64,000 nt of DNA from positions 62,001 to 126,000 of the forward strand of contig NZ_CAINTR010000008.1 in NCBI RefSeq assembly GCF_903853455.1, read 5' to 3'. How positions within the stretch are numbered: position 1 is the stretch's first letter; the number at the start of each line of letters is the position of its first letter. The translations under genes were made by a program, and so were the position numbers. Of this stretch, positions 36,019 to 44,918 are shown in pieces. The notes under the pieces were generated by a model. That model made no database searches. It was not told where the DNA came from and saw nothing but the letters and a program-made list of their open reading frames with translations. This DNA is from an uncultured Magnetospirillum sp. (GTDB taxonomy: Bacteria; Pseudomonadota; Alphaproteobacteria; Rhodospirillales; Magnetospirillaceae).

Positions 36019-37958
36019 GAGCGGTCTTCCACATCCAGAATGATCTTGAGCCGGGCGCCCGAGCGGGCCAGATCCCAGGCCTCGGCGAACGATTCCAGCG
36101 GCAACCGGCAGGCCAGCAGCGGCGACAGGTCGAGGCTGGGCATCAGGCGGATGGCCTCGGCGAAATCCTCCGCCGTGCTGCCGACCGAGCCCACCACCGT
36201 CTTGTCGAAGGCGGCGATGGCCTCGAACGAGAACTCCTTGCGGGCATAGGGCAGGCCCAGCAGCAGCAGGGTGGCGCCGGCCGGGGCCGAATGCAGCGCC
36301 TTGTCCAGCACCTCGGGATGGCCGGTGGCTTCCACCACCACGTTGAACGCCCCCAGGCGGTCGAGATCCTGCGACGTCTCGATGCCGGCCCGGCCCTTGA
36401 ACACCTCCAGCCGGGCGGCGTTGCGGTCGAAGATGGTGACGGGATAGCCCCGCCGCGCCAGCTCCACCGCGCAGATATGACCGATGCAGCCGGCCCCGAT
36501 CACGGCGCAGCGCCGCTCGGCATCGGGAGCCGCCGCCAGCGCCGGCATCAGCCGGCGCATGCCCTTCAGCACCACCGCCAAGGGCTCGCACAGCGCCGCC
36601 TGGCGCAGGTCGGCGCTGGCATCCAGCTTGTGAACGAACCGCGCCGGGACCGTAACGAAATCGGCATAGGCGCCGTTGCGGCGAAACACCCCCAGCTCGG
36701 TGCGCTCGGCACAGCCGATGAAATTGCCGGCGCGGCATTCGGTGCAAGTGCCGCAGCTCTGGATACACTCCACCACCACCGGGTCGCCTTCCTTGACGGC
36801 GGTGACGTTCTGGCCGACCGCGACGATACGGCCGGAGAATTCGTGGCCGGGCACGATGGGATACTTGGCCATGCCGGTCTTGTAATAGCCCAGGCTGCCG
36901 GACAACAGTTCCAGGTCGGTGGCGCAGACCCCCACATGGGCGGTGCGGATGACCACGTCGCCGGGCTTGAGCTCGGGCAGCTCCATCTCTTCCAGCGCCA
37001 CCTTGCCGGGGCCGTGGATGACCACGGCGCGGGTGGAGCGGTCGAACAGCGCGTCTTCGCGTTCCTCGGCAGTCTCCAACGGATGCGCCTCCAACAGCCC
37101 CCGGAAGGTGCCGTAATTGCGGTTGAGCCGGAAATAGACCACTTCGCGCAAACGCTGGCCCAGACTGAGCCGTTGCGCTACCGGATTGACCCCGGGAGCG
37201 ACGGCGCGGCCCAGGTCGGCGACGGTGTTGCCCAGCTCGACCGCCAATTCGCGCAGCACCAGTTTCGGCCCCTTGATCCCCATGCGCCGCGCCGCCACCG
37301 CTTCGCGGTAATAGCGCCGGCGGATCTGGCGCCAGCTTTCCTCGTGCAGGTGATAGAGCGCCGCGTCCGGCTGGTAGACCACCCGATAGCCCTCGCCCAT
37401 CCAGCGCCGGGCCCAGTCGATGTCTTCCAGCCCGGTCAACTCCTCGTCGAACGGGTAGGTTTCCCACAGGTCGCGGCGGATGGCGGAATTGGCGTTGTTG
37501 ACGGCGAAGCGTTCCGGGCTCTCGTCGCGGCCGCGATGACCGAAGCTGCGCTCGAAATCCTCGGCCTCGCTGAATTTGGAACAGGCCTTGCCCAGCTGAC
37601 GGCCATAGGTCATGGCCACCTTGGCGTCGCGCAACGGAGCGATCAGGTTCTCCAGCCAGTGCGCGTCGCAGGGCTCGGTATGGGCCGAGGCGATGGCGAT
37701 GAAGCGGCCCTCGGCGGCGCGGATACCGGTGTTGAGGGAATAGCCGAAGGTGAAGTCGTGGCTGGAGATGCGCAGCACCTTGTGGGCGCGCGCCTCGGCG
37801 ATGTCGCGGGTGCGGTCGAACGACCCCGAATCGACGATGATGACCTCGAAGTCGCGATAGACCTGACGGTCCAGCGCGTCGAACAGGCCGGGCAGGTATT
37901 TCTGCTCGTTGAAGCAGCGGATGACGACCGATGTCTCGACCCGCCGGGACTCAGGCAC
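36015..37958 (-). CDS. Fusion: GT2 family glycosyltransferase (N) + zinc-dependent MDR alcohol dehydrogenase (C)
   Basis: N-term TSVVIRCFNEQKYLPGLFDAL...EVIIVDSGSFDRT (GT-A), C-term VCATDLELLSG, PIVPGHEFSGRIVAVGQNV, GTCTECRAGNFIGCAERTE (structural Zn), AVIGAGCIGHICAVELARRG; one uninterrupted 647-aa ORF. Confidence 0.9.
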   Translation of the reverse strand: MPESRRVETSVVIRCFNEQKYLPGLFDALDRQVYRDFEVIIVDSGSFDRTRDIAEARAHKVLRISSHDFTFGYSLNTGIRAAEGRFIAIASAHTEPCDAHWLENLIAPLRDAKVAMTYGRQLGKACSKFSEAEDFERSFGHRGRDESPERFAVNNANSAIRRDLWETYPFDEELTGLEDIDWARRWMGEGYRVVYQPDAALYHLHEESWRQIRRRYYREAVAARRMGIKGPKLVLRELAVELGNTVADLGRAVAPGVNPVAQRLSLGQRLREVVYFRLNRNYGTFRGLLEAHPLETAEEREDALFDRSTRAVVIHGPGKVALEEMELPELKPGDVVIRTAHVGVCATDLELLSGSLGYYKTGMAKYPIVPGHEFSGRIVAVGQNVTAVKEGDPVVVECIQSCGTCTECRAGNFIGCAERTELGVFRRNGAYADFVTVPARFVHKLDASADLRQAALCEPLAVVLKGMRRLMPALAAAPDAERRCAVIGAGCIGHICAVELARRGYPVTIFDRNAARLEVFKGRAGIETSQDLDRLGAFNVVVEATGHPEVLDKALHSAPAGATLLLLGLPYARKEFSFEAIAAFDKTVVGSVGSTAEDFAEAIRLMPSLDLSPLLACRLPLESFAEAWDLARSGARLKIILDVEDRS

Positions 37959-38886
37959 GCAGGCCGTCCAGCAGATTCTTGAGGGTGGAGTGGTGGATCC
38001 GCTCCCAGGCCTTGGGGCTGGAATTGCTGTTGTGGGGCGCCAGCATCACGTTATCCATGGCTTTCAACGGGTTGTCGGCGGCCAGCGGCTCGTGCTCGAA
38101 CACGTCCAGGGCGCAGCCGGCGATCTCGCCCGATGTCAGGGCGGCGACCAGGGCGGCCTCCTGCACCACCGGGCCGCGGCCGGTATTGATGATCACCGCA
38201 CTCTTCTTCATGCGCTTGAACTGGGCATGGCTGAACAGGTGATGGGAGGTGGGGTTGAGGTCGCAGCAGACGCTGACATAGTCCGACTGCTCCAGCAGGG
38301 CGTCGAGGCCCATCATCTCCACCCCCACCTCCGCGATGAAGGCGGGATCGATCTCGCGGATGTCGTTGCCCAGCAGCCGCGCGCCGAACGGCTTGGCCCG
38401 GCGCAGCACCGCCGACCCCATGCAGCCCACCCCCACCACCCCGATGGTGGATTCGTTGAGCGCCCGGCCGGGGATCTTGTCCCAGATGCCGGCCTTCATC
38501 ATGCGGTCCATCCACGGCAGGTTGCGGGCGAATGAGAGGATGTAGCCCAAGGCGGTATCGGCCACCGGCTGGGTGAAGGCATCCAGCGTGCGGCCGGTGG
38601 GAATGCCCTTGGTGGCGGCATAGGCCGAATCGATGGAATCGATGCCGGTGCCCCACTTGGAGATGACCTTCAGCTTGGGCGCGGCGTCGATCACCGCCTG
38701 GGTGATGCGGTCGTCGCCACAGACGATGCCGTGATACTGGCCGATGATCGGCAGCAGGTCGGCCTCTTCCAGACGCTCGTTGACCTCGGCCACGGTGATC
38801 GCGATGTCGTGCTCGGCGAACCACGGCCGGAAACGGTCGATGACCGGGATCATGTAGGGCGCGCTGATGAGGACGTTCCAGGTCAT
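37951..38886 (-). CDS. D-isomer specific 2-hydroxyacid dehydrogenase (phosphoglycerate dehydrogenase-like)
   Basis: VISKWGTGIDSID, IGVVGVGCMGSAVLRRAKPFGARLLGND, NTGRGPVVQEAALVAAL, CALDVFEHEPL, MLAPHNS. Confidence 0.92.
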   Translation of the reverse strand: MTWNVLISAPYMIPVIDRFRPWFAEHDIAITVAEVNERLEEADLLPIIGQYHGIVCGDDRITQAVIDAAPKLKVISKWGTGIDSIDSAYAATKGIPTGRTLDAFTQPVADTALGYILSFARNLPWMDRMMKAGIWDKIPGRALNESTIGVVGVGCMGSAVLRRAKPFGARLLGNDIREIDPAFIAEVGVEMMGLDALLEQSDYVSVCCDLNPTSHHLFSHAQFKRMKKSAVIINTGRGPVVQEAALVAALTSGEIAGCALDVFEHEPLAADNPLKAMDNVMLAPHNSNSSPKAWERIHHSTLKNLLDGLRA

Positions 38887-38928
38887 GGGAGCTCCGAGGC
38901 TTTCCGATGCAGGCCTCTTTCTCGCGCG

Positions 38929-39558
38929 TCAGGGCCGAGTCGTCAAGACTACCCGGCAAGGCGAGCCGTCGGCGCCGATCAATTTGAGCGGCAGGCAGGC
39001 AAGCTCATAGGCGCCGGAGGCGACGCCGCGCAGGTCCAGCCCCTCCACCGCGATCACCCCGGCGCCCAGCAGGATGCGATGAGTAGTGGGCTCGGCATCG
39101 TGAAAGCGCTGCACCGACAGGTAGTCGATGCCCACCAGCCGGATGCCGCTGTCCACCAGCCATTGCGCTCCTTCCGGGGTGAAGGCGACGAAATCGCGCT
39201 CGAACGCGTGGGCGGGATGGTCCCACAGCGCCGAATTGCGGGTCCGCACCAGCAGGCGGGTGCAGCCGGGCGGGATCTCGAACGCCTCGGGGCCGATGGC
39301 ATCGACCGCGTCGCCGACGCGGGCCACGTGGCACGGTCCCATCAGGATGCCCAGATCCAGGCCGGCCACGTCGCCGCCGCCGGGAATGAAATGGATGGGG
39401 GCGTCGAGATGGGTGCCGTAATGCACCGCGAAATCCATCCGGGTGACGTTGCACTCGTCGCCCTTGGCCATGTCGGACAGGCGCGTGACCACCGGGGCCG
39501 GCTCGCCCGGCCACGGCGGCACGCCGCTGCCGATGGCCAGGGTTACATCATAAATCAC
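38929..39558 (-). CDS. Cyclase family protein (kynurenine formamidase-like)
   Basis: GTG start; VIYDVTLAIGSGVPPWPGEP, FAVHYGTHLDAPIHFIPGGGDV (HxGTHxDAPxH), GIDYLSVQRF. Confidence 0.9.
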   Translation of the reverse strand: MIYDVTLAIGSGVPPWPGEPAPVVTRLSDMAKGDECNVTRMDFAVHYGTHLDAPIHFIPGGGDVAGLDLGILMGPCHVARVGDAVDAIGPEAFEIPPGCTRLLVRTRNSALWDHPAHAFERDFVAFTPEGAQWLVDSGIRLVGIDYLSVQRFHDAEPTTHRILLGAGVIAVEGLDLRGVASGAYELACLPLKLIGADGSPCRVVLTTRP

Positions 39559-40537
39559 GGTTTTCCCACTCCAGCGCCGAGCGGATGATGAGGTCGAGGT
39601 CGTCGCGCTTCGGGATCCAGCCCAGAATCCGCTGCAACAGGGTCGAATCCGCCACCAGGGCCGGCGGGTCGCCGCGTCGGCGCGGGCCGATGTCGATGGC
39701 GAGCTTACGCCCCGCCACACGCTGCACCGCGTCCAGCACCTCGCGCACCGAGAAGCCCCTTCCATAGCCGCAATTGGCGACCAGCGATTCGCCGCCCCGC
39801 TCCAGATGCCCCAGCGCCAGCACATGGGCCTCGGCCAGATCGGAGACATGGATGTAGTCGCGGATGCAGGTGCCGTCGGGAGTGGGGTAGTCCTCGCCAT
39901 AGATGCTGAGACCGGGGCGCTTGCCCACCGCCGCCTCCACCGCGATCTTGATCAGATGGCTGGCCACCGGCGAGACCTGACCGCTGCGGCCCATGGCGTC
40001 GGCGCCGGCGACGTTGAAATAACGCAGCGCCGCGAAGCGCGTGTCGCCCACCGAACAGGCGTCGGCCAAGGCCCATTCCAGCGCCAGCTTGGAGCGGCCA
40101 TAGGGGCTGATCGGCCGCAACGCCGCATCCTCGGCGATGGGCAGGCGGTCGGGGCTGCCGTAGACGGCGGCGGTGGAGGAATAGACCAAATGCCGCACCC
40201 CCGCCCCGATGCAGGCGTCGAGGAAGGCGAAACCGGCGCCGACATTGTTGCGCCAATAGGGCAGCGGCGTTTGAAACGACTCCGAAACGATGATCGAGCC
40301 GGCGAACATCATGACGCTGTCGCAGGCCTGCTCGGCCAGGATGCGGCGCACCAGGGCGCCGTCGCCCATGTCGCCCGGGATGAAGACGGCATCCGCCGGA
40401 ACCAAGTCCCGCCGTCCGGTGGACAGGTCGTCCAGCACCACCACCTTGCGGCCGCCGGCCACCAGCTCCAGCGCCACATGGCTGCCGATATAGCCGGCAC
40501 CGCCGGCGACGAGAACAGCCCTGCCTTCCATGGTCAC
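39548..40537 (-). CDS. galE: UDP-glucose 4-epimerase
   Basis: VLVAGGAGYIGSHVALELVAGGRKVVVLDDLSTG, VYSSTAAVYG, YGRSKLALEWAL, YGEDYPTPDGTCIRDYIHVSDLAEAHVLAL. Confidence 0.93.
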   Translation of the reverse strand: MTMEGRAVLVAGGAGYIGSHVALELVAGGRKVVVLDDLSTGRRDLVPADAVFIPGDMGDGALVRRILAEQACDSVMMFAGSIIVSESFQTPLPYWRNNVGAGFAFLDACIGAGVRHLVYSSTAAVYGSPDRLPIAEDAALRPISPYGRSKLALEWALADACSVGDTRFAALRYFNVAGADAMGRSGQVSPVASHLIKIAVEAAVGKRPGLSIYGEDYPTPDGTCIRDYIHVSDLAEAHVLALGHLERGGESLVANCGYGRGFSVREVLDAVQRVAGRKLAIDIGPRRRGDPPALVADSTLLQRILGWIPKRDDLDLIIRSALEWENRDL

Positions 40538-40655
40538 TCCTGCCGCTTATCCGTCTCGGGTATATCGTGGCCGCCGCTGTGGCGCTTCACAAATTTTTCC
40601 GGCTGGGCTAGTCTCCCCCCAATCTCGGAAGGATCAGAATAGGTTAGGATGCGTC

Positions 40656-41354
40656 ATGACGTTCAATGCCAATCCCAAGCTTGAGTTCGCTCGGAAGCTG
40701 CTGGGAAAAAATTACACCAAACTGCTGACCATCCATAACTACTGCAAGATGCAGGAGGTCTTCTCCGACGTCAGCAAGGATGTTCTGTTCGTCGACAAGC
40801 TGCTCAAGGACGGCAATCGCGCCCGTTCCATCATCTTCAAGCACATCGCCGAGAGCGAGCTCAAGGGCGAGCCCATCGACTACCTGGAATTCGGCGTCCA
40901 CAAGGGCGAGAGCTTCCGCGAATGGATGGGGCTGTCGTCCAATCCCCAGTCGCGCTTCTTCGGCTTCGATACCTTCGAGGGCCTGCCCGAGGATTGGGGT
41001 CCCACCCCCAAGGGCTGCTTCGACGTCAAGGGCAAGCTGCCGGAGATTCCCGACGGCCGTGGGCAGTTCTACGCCGGCCTGTTCCAAAAGACGCTGCCGT
41101 CCTTCCTCGCCACCTACGAGCCGAAGAACCGCATGGTCGTCCACCTGGACGCCGACCTCTACACCTCGACCCTGTTCACCCTGACCTCGCTCGACCGCTT
41201 CTTCAAGCCGGGCACGCTGATCATGTTCGACGAGTTCTCCGACTGCCTGCACGAGTTCTCGGCGTTCTACGACTATTGCCGCAGCTTCTACCGCGACTGG
41301 GAGCTGCTGGCGTCCCGCGTGGATCTGTGGAAGACGGTTTTCCGTCTGAAGTAA
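40656..41354 (+). CDS. TylF/macrocin-O-methyltransferase-like class I SAM methyltransferase
   Basis: DYLEFGVHKGESFREWMGL, RFFGFDTFEGLPEDWG, VVHLDADLYTSTLFTLTSLDRFFKPGTLIMFDEF. Confidence 0.85.
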   Translation: MTFNANPKLEFARKLLGKNYTKLLTIHNYCKMQEVFSDVSKDVLFVDKLLKDGNRARSIIFKHIAESELKGEPIDYLEFGVHKGESFREWMGLSSNPQSRFFGFDTFEGLPEDWGPTPKGCFDVKGKLPEIPDGRGQFYAGLFQKTLPSFLATYEPKNRMVVHLDADLYTSTLFTLTSLDRFFKPGTLIMFDEFSDCLHEFSAFYDYCRSFYRDWELLASRVDLWKTVFRLK

Positions 41355-41372
41355 CGCCCACCCTCTCCGACG

Positions 41373-41398
41373 GCCGAATGAAACCCTTCATTCGGCCG
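41373..41398 (+). terminator. Perfect 11-bp stem-loop downstream of methyltransferase gene
   Basis: ggccgaatgaa-accc-ttcattcggcc starting 19 nt after the 41354 stop; lacks a clear poly-T, so may be part of the adjoining repeat. Confidence 0.5.
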
Positions 41399-41399
41399 G

Positions 41400-41477
41400 A
41401 GGCAAGGCCAAGGGCCGCCGCCGCTCATGCGGCGAAAGCCAAGGGATGCGGAACGCATCCCGCCCGGCGATTGAGGG
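41400..41477 (+). repeat. Structured intergenic repeat, copy 4
   Basis: GGCCAAGGGCCGCC-GCCGCTCATGCGGC-GAAAGCCAA-GGGATGCGGAACGCATCCC-GCCCGGCGATTGAGGG. Confidence 0.75.
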
Positions 41478-41485
41478 ACACTCTG

Positions 41486-42553
41486 TTAAGCCAACGGCGA
41501 ACCGGCCCCGAAGAACTCGTCGTAATCGCCGTTGGCCTTGGCGAAATCGTCGAGCCGGCCGATGTCGAGCCAGTATTCCCGGATGGGAAAGGCCACCACC
41601 TCCTCGCCGTCATCCATGACCTGTTGCAGCAAGGTGGTCATGTCGCACCGCTCGCCCGCCGTCAGGCGGCGCAGGGTGGCGGGCTCCAGCACATAGATGC
41701 CGGCGTTGATGAAATTGGTCAGCGACGGTTTTTCCTGCAGCCGGCTCACCCGCGAATGCTCGACCTCGACCACGCCATAGGGCACCTGGATGGTGTATTC
41801 GCGCACGCACATGGTGGCGGCGGCGCGATGCTCCTGATGGAAGTCGAGCAGGGCGCGGTAGTTGACCGAGGTCAGCACGTCGCCGTTCATCACCAGGACC
41901 GGATGCTCCGCCGGCTGCGGCAGAACCCCCAGGGCGCCGGCGGTGCCCAGCTTGCTGTCCTCGTGCAGGTAGGAAATCTCCAGGCCCAGGCGCGACCCGT
42001 CGCCGAAGGTCTCCTGGAACTTCTCCGCCATGTAGTTGACCGCCAGGAACACCCGCCGGAAGCCGAACCCCGCCAGTTGGACCAGGATGGTTTCCAGCAG
42101 CGGCCGCCCGCCCACCGGCAGCAGCGGCTTGGGGGTGGTGGCGGTCAGCGGCCGCAGCCGCTCGCCCAGTCCGCCCACCATGAGAACCACCGCGTTGGGC
42201 AGGTCGTCGGCGGCGACGAACTCGCTTTCGGTCTCCACCCCCACCACCACGCCGTCGTGGTTGACCAGCGGAATGTGGCGCAGCTTGCGCGACCGCATCA
42301 GCATCAGCCGCTCGTGGGCGGTGCTGGCGGTGGATGCGGTCAGCGGCTTGGGGTTCATGATCACCGTCACCGGGTCTTCCAGGCGCACGCCGCGCAGGAT
42401 GCCGCGACGGATGTCGCCGTCGGTGATGGTCCCCAGCAGGCGGCGCCCGTCATCCACCACCAGACAGATCTGGGCCGCCGACCGGTCGAGACTCTTGATC
42501 GCCTCGATGATGGGCAGGTCGGCGGCGATGAGGATGTCGGGCCAGTTCTTCAT
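41486..42553 (-). CDS. Nucleotidyltransferase with N-terminal CBS-domain pair
   Basis: CLVVDDGRRLLGTITDGDIRRGIL (CBS), VVLMVGGLGERLRPLTATTPKPLLPVGGRPLLETIL (NTP_transferase), PVLVMNGDVLTSVN. Confidence 0.93.
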   Translation of the reverse strand: MKNWPDILIAADLPIIEAIKSLDRSAAQICLVVDDGRRLLGTITDGDIRRGILRGVRLEDPVTVIMNPKPLTASTASTAHERLMLMRSRKLRHIPLVNHDGVVVGVETESEFVAADDLPNAVVLMVGGLGERLRPLTATTPKPLLPVGGRPLLETILVQLAGFGFRRVFLAVNYMAEKFQETFGDGSRLGLEISYLHEDSKLGTAGALGVLPQPAEHPVLVMNGDVLTSVNYRALLDFHQEHRAAATMCVREYTIQVPYGVVEVEHSRVSRLQEKPSLTNFINAGIYVLEPATLRRLTAGERCDMTTLLQQVMDDGEEVVAFPIREYWLDIGRLDDFAKANGDYDEFFGAGSPLA

Positions 42554-43572
42554 GATGGGGCGTTCAGTGTTCCGCTGGAGGAGTCGGTGATTACCGCATG
42601 GGCCGCCGCCAGAGTCCATGGACACGGATCGGCCCCCGCCGATTTCGGCAGGTCGTTGGTGTCGAGGCGCGGCAGGACGAAGCGGGTCGCCGGACCGGGT
42701 TCGGCCAGGGCCGTCCGGGTGGTCACCGCCGCCTTGAAGTCCAGCCTGGCCAGGATGGCCACGGTGTCCTCGGTGAACTCGCCATAGGGATAGCACATGC
42801 TGCGATAGGCCGGCGCCGTCCCCACCGCCGCCAGCAGCCGCAGCGAGGCGGCGATGTCCTTTTCCTGCTCGGCGGGGGTCAGGCGGCTCAGCCAGTAATG
42901 GGAGGCGCCGTGCGACCCCACATGCATGCCGGCCGACACCATCAGCCGCAATTGCTCCACCGAGACATACAGCCCCTCGGCGAAGGCGGTCTCGTCGGCC
43001 GAGACGTGGCGGGCGAACAGCTCGGCGGTCACCTGGGCGCGCAGCGCCTCGGGCAGGGCCTGCTGCAACATGCGTTTGACGTAGCTGACCTCCACCGGAT
43101 CGTAGCGGTTGGCGTGATAGTTGCCTTTACGAAACGAGTCCAGGCCGGGCAGGCCGAATTCGGCCGCCCGCTCGACGCAGGCGCGCTCGACGGCGGCGAC
43201 CAGATCGTCGGGCGCGGCCCCCGAGGCCAGGATGAAGTGGATCTTGTTGACGTCCAGCATGGCGCGCTCCAGCACCACCTTGGAGGGCGGGAAGAAGGCG
43301 CCGGTCAGGCCGCGCGCCGCCAGCCGGGGAAAAACATAAGTGTAGTGGTCGAGATAGCCGTCGTCGAAGGTCAGCAGCACCGCCTGGGGCGGCAATTCGC
43401 CGCGCCCGTCCAGGGCGTCGATCACCGCTTCCATGGAGACCGGGTTGTAATGGCGCGCCAGATAATCCAGCTGCTGGTCGAACAGCGCCAGGTCCAGGCC
43501 CTTGATGGCGGGAAAGGCGCTGCGCCCCAGCGGCCGCACATAGTGGTACATGACGATCGTCAGCGGCGTCAT
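42550..43572 (-). CDS. Polysaccharide deacetylase family protein
   Basis: TIVMYHYVRP, AVLLTFDDGYLDHYTYVFPRLAARGLTGAFF (TFDDG), MHVGSHGASHYWLSRL (HxxSH-like). Confidence 0.92.
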   Translation of the reverse strand: MTPLTIVMYHYVRPLGRSAFPAIKGLDLALFDQQLDYLARHYNPVSMEAVIDALDGRGELPPQAVLLTFDDGYLDHYTYVFPRLAARGLTGAFFPPSKVVLERAMLDVNKIHFILASGAAPDDLVAAVERACVERAAEFGLPGLDSFRKGNYHANRYDPVEVSYVKRMLQQALPEALRAQVTAELFARHVSADETAFAEGLYVSVEQLRLMVSAGMHVGSHGASHYWLSRLTPAEQEKDIAASLRLLAAVGTAPAYRSMCYPYGEFTEDTVAILARLDFKAAVTTRTALAEPGPATRFVLPRLDTNDLPKSAGADPCPWTLAAAHAVITDSSSGTLNAPS

Positions 43573-44918
43573 GATCCCATCCCCTGGACGCGGCGGATAA
43601 TGGGCAGCATGACGGAAACCGGCTTGGCCGCCGCCACTTTCACGAAGCTGCGGGTCTGGCGGGAATCGATGCGCGGCAACCGCTCCACCACCATGCGCAG
43701 GCGGGGAAACTTCCGCTCAAGGGCGGCGCACAGCCCCTCGCCAGCCTGCTTGGCCAGGGCGTATTCCAGCATGTCGGCCGGCGGCTTGGCCACCGCGACG
43801 CTGGAGGGATAGAACACCGTCAGCGGCGCGGCGGGCCGCAGCTTCGTCAGGCCGCGCATCAGCTCGTAGAAGCCATCGACATAGACCGCGGCGAAATCGG
43901 CGAAATCCTCTGCCTGATACGGCTCCAGCCGGCGGCGGAAGATGCGCGGACTGGCGAAGTAGTAGACCTGGCCGCCGCTCCAGCCCAGCCGGACCAGCTC
44001 GGCCAGTCCCGCCGCCGGATCGGTGACGTCGAGGCGCACCTGCCCGACCGACCGATGGCCGGTAACCACCGGCTCGGCCCCGCCAGCCGCCAGCAGCCGC
44101 GCCGTGGTCGCCCCCAGGCCGGAGCCGCCGCCCACCACCAGCGGCGTCTGACCGGCGAATTCCCCCGGCGCCACCAGACCGGCGACGTCCTCATCCTCTT
44201 CCGGGGCCTCGGGCGCGCCGGCCGAAGCCGCCACCGTGCCGGCAAGGCCGCCGCCCTCCACCGCCAGGGTCACCCGGCTGAAACGGCGGTCCAGCTGGGT
44301 CACCCGGTAACGCAAGGTCCCGTCGCTTTTCCCGGCGAACGTCACCGCCAGATCGGCGAAGACGCTGTGCAAGCCGGGGCATTCCATCCCCACCAGGGTG
44401 GACAGCCCCGCCAACCCGGCCAGCGCGGCTCCGCCCACCGCCCGGGCCAGCCTCGGGAAAGCCTCGGCCAGGGGTGCGGCGGCGGGCAGGGCCATCTCGC
44501 CGCCGCGGTCGGTCATTTCCGCCGGGGACAGAGCGCGGGGAGCGGATGGAAGCACGCCGGCCGGCGGCGGCTCCGCCTCGGCGGCAGGCGGCCCGAAGAC
44601 GAGATCGAGCCGCGCCATCACTTCGTCGCGGGCCAGGACCATCACCACCAGACCGCCCTCGGTCGGCGTCACCTTGGTCTCCAGCCGGTCGCCCAGCAGC
44701 ACCGGCCGCACGAAGGTGACCGCCAGCCGGGCCAGCCCGCGCCCGTCCACCACCTGATCCAGCAGTCCCAGCACCAGATGCATGCCGTGCACCACCACCC
44801 GACCGGGATAGACGGTGGCGGCCCAGTCCGGGTCCACATGCAGGGGGTTGCGATCCCCCGACAGGGCGGCGAAGCGGTGCTGATCCGCCAGGGTGAAGAC
44901 CCGCTCGGGCGTCGTCAT
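43569..44918 (-). CDS. Fusion: MaoC-like hydratase domain (N) + SDR-like domain (C)
   Basis: N-term FTLADQHRFAALSGDRNPLHVDPDWAATVYPGRVVVHGMHLVLGLLD (MaoC hot-dog motif), C-term TPLVVGGGSGLGATTARLLAAGGAEPVVTGHR and MLEYALAKQAGE (YxxxK). Confidence 0.85.
   Translation of the reverse strand: MTTPERVFTLADQHRFAALSGDRNPLHVDPDWAATVYPGRVVVHGMHLVLGLLDQVVDGRGLARLAVTFVRPVLLGDRLETKVTPTEGGLVVMVLARDEVMARLDLVFGPPAAEAEPPPAGVLPSAPRALSPAEMTDRGGEMALPAAAPLAEAFPRLARAVGGAALAGLAGLSTLVGMECPGLHSVFADLAVTFAGKSDGTLRYRVTQLDRRFSRVTLAVEGGGLAGTVAASAGAPEAPEEDEDVAGLVAPGEFAGQTPLVVGGGSGLGATTARLLAAGGAEPVVTGHRSVGQVRLDVTDPAAGLAELVRLGWSGGQVYYFASPRIFRRRLEPYQAEDFADFAAVYVDGFYELMRGLTKLRPAAPLTVFYPSSVAVAKPPADMLEYALAKQAGEGLCAALERKFPRLRMVVERLPRIDSRQTRSFVKVAAAKPVSVMLPIIRRVQGMGS

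Noticed and set aside
33400-36249. 949-aa plus-strand ORF
   Set aside because: Antisense shadow of well-supported minus-strand genes in high-GC sequence; translation is low-complexity (G/H/Q/A/V-rich) with no recognisable motif.
35230-37467. 745-aa minus ORF as a KdsB fusion
   Set aside because: N-terminal part is a shadow frame of the GT2-MDR gene; real KdsB-like start is ATG 36018.
40583-40625. Possible promoter TTCACA-17-TAGTCT upstream of the 40656 methyltransferase
   Set aside because: Weak match to consensus and no supporting repeat or conservation; not reported as a feature.
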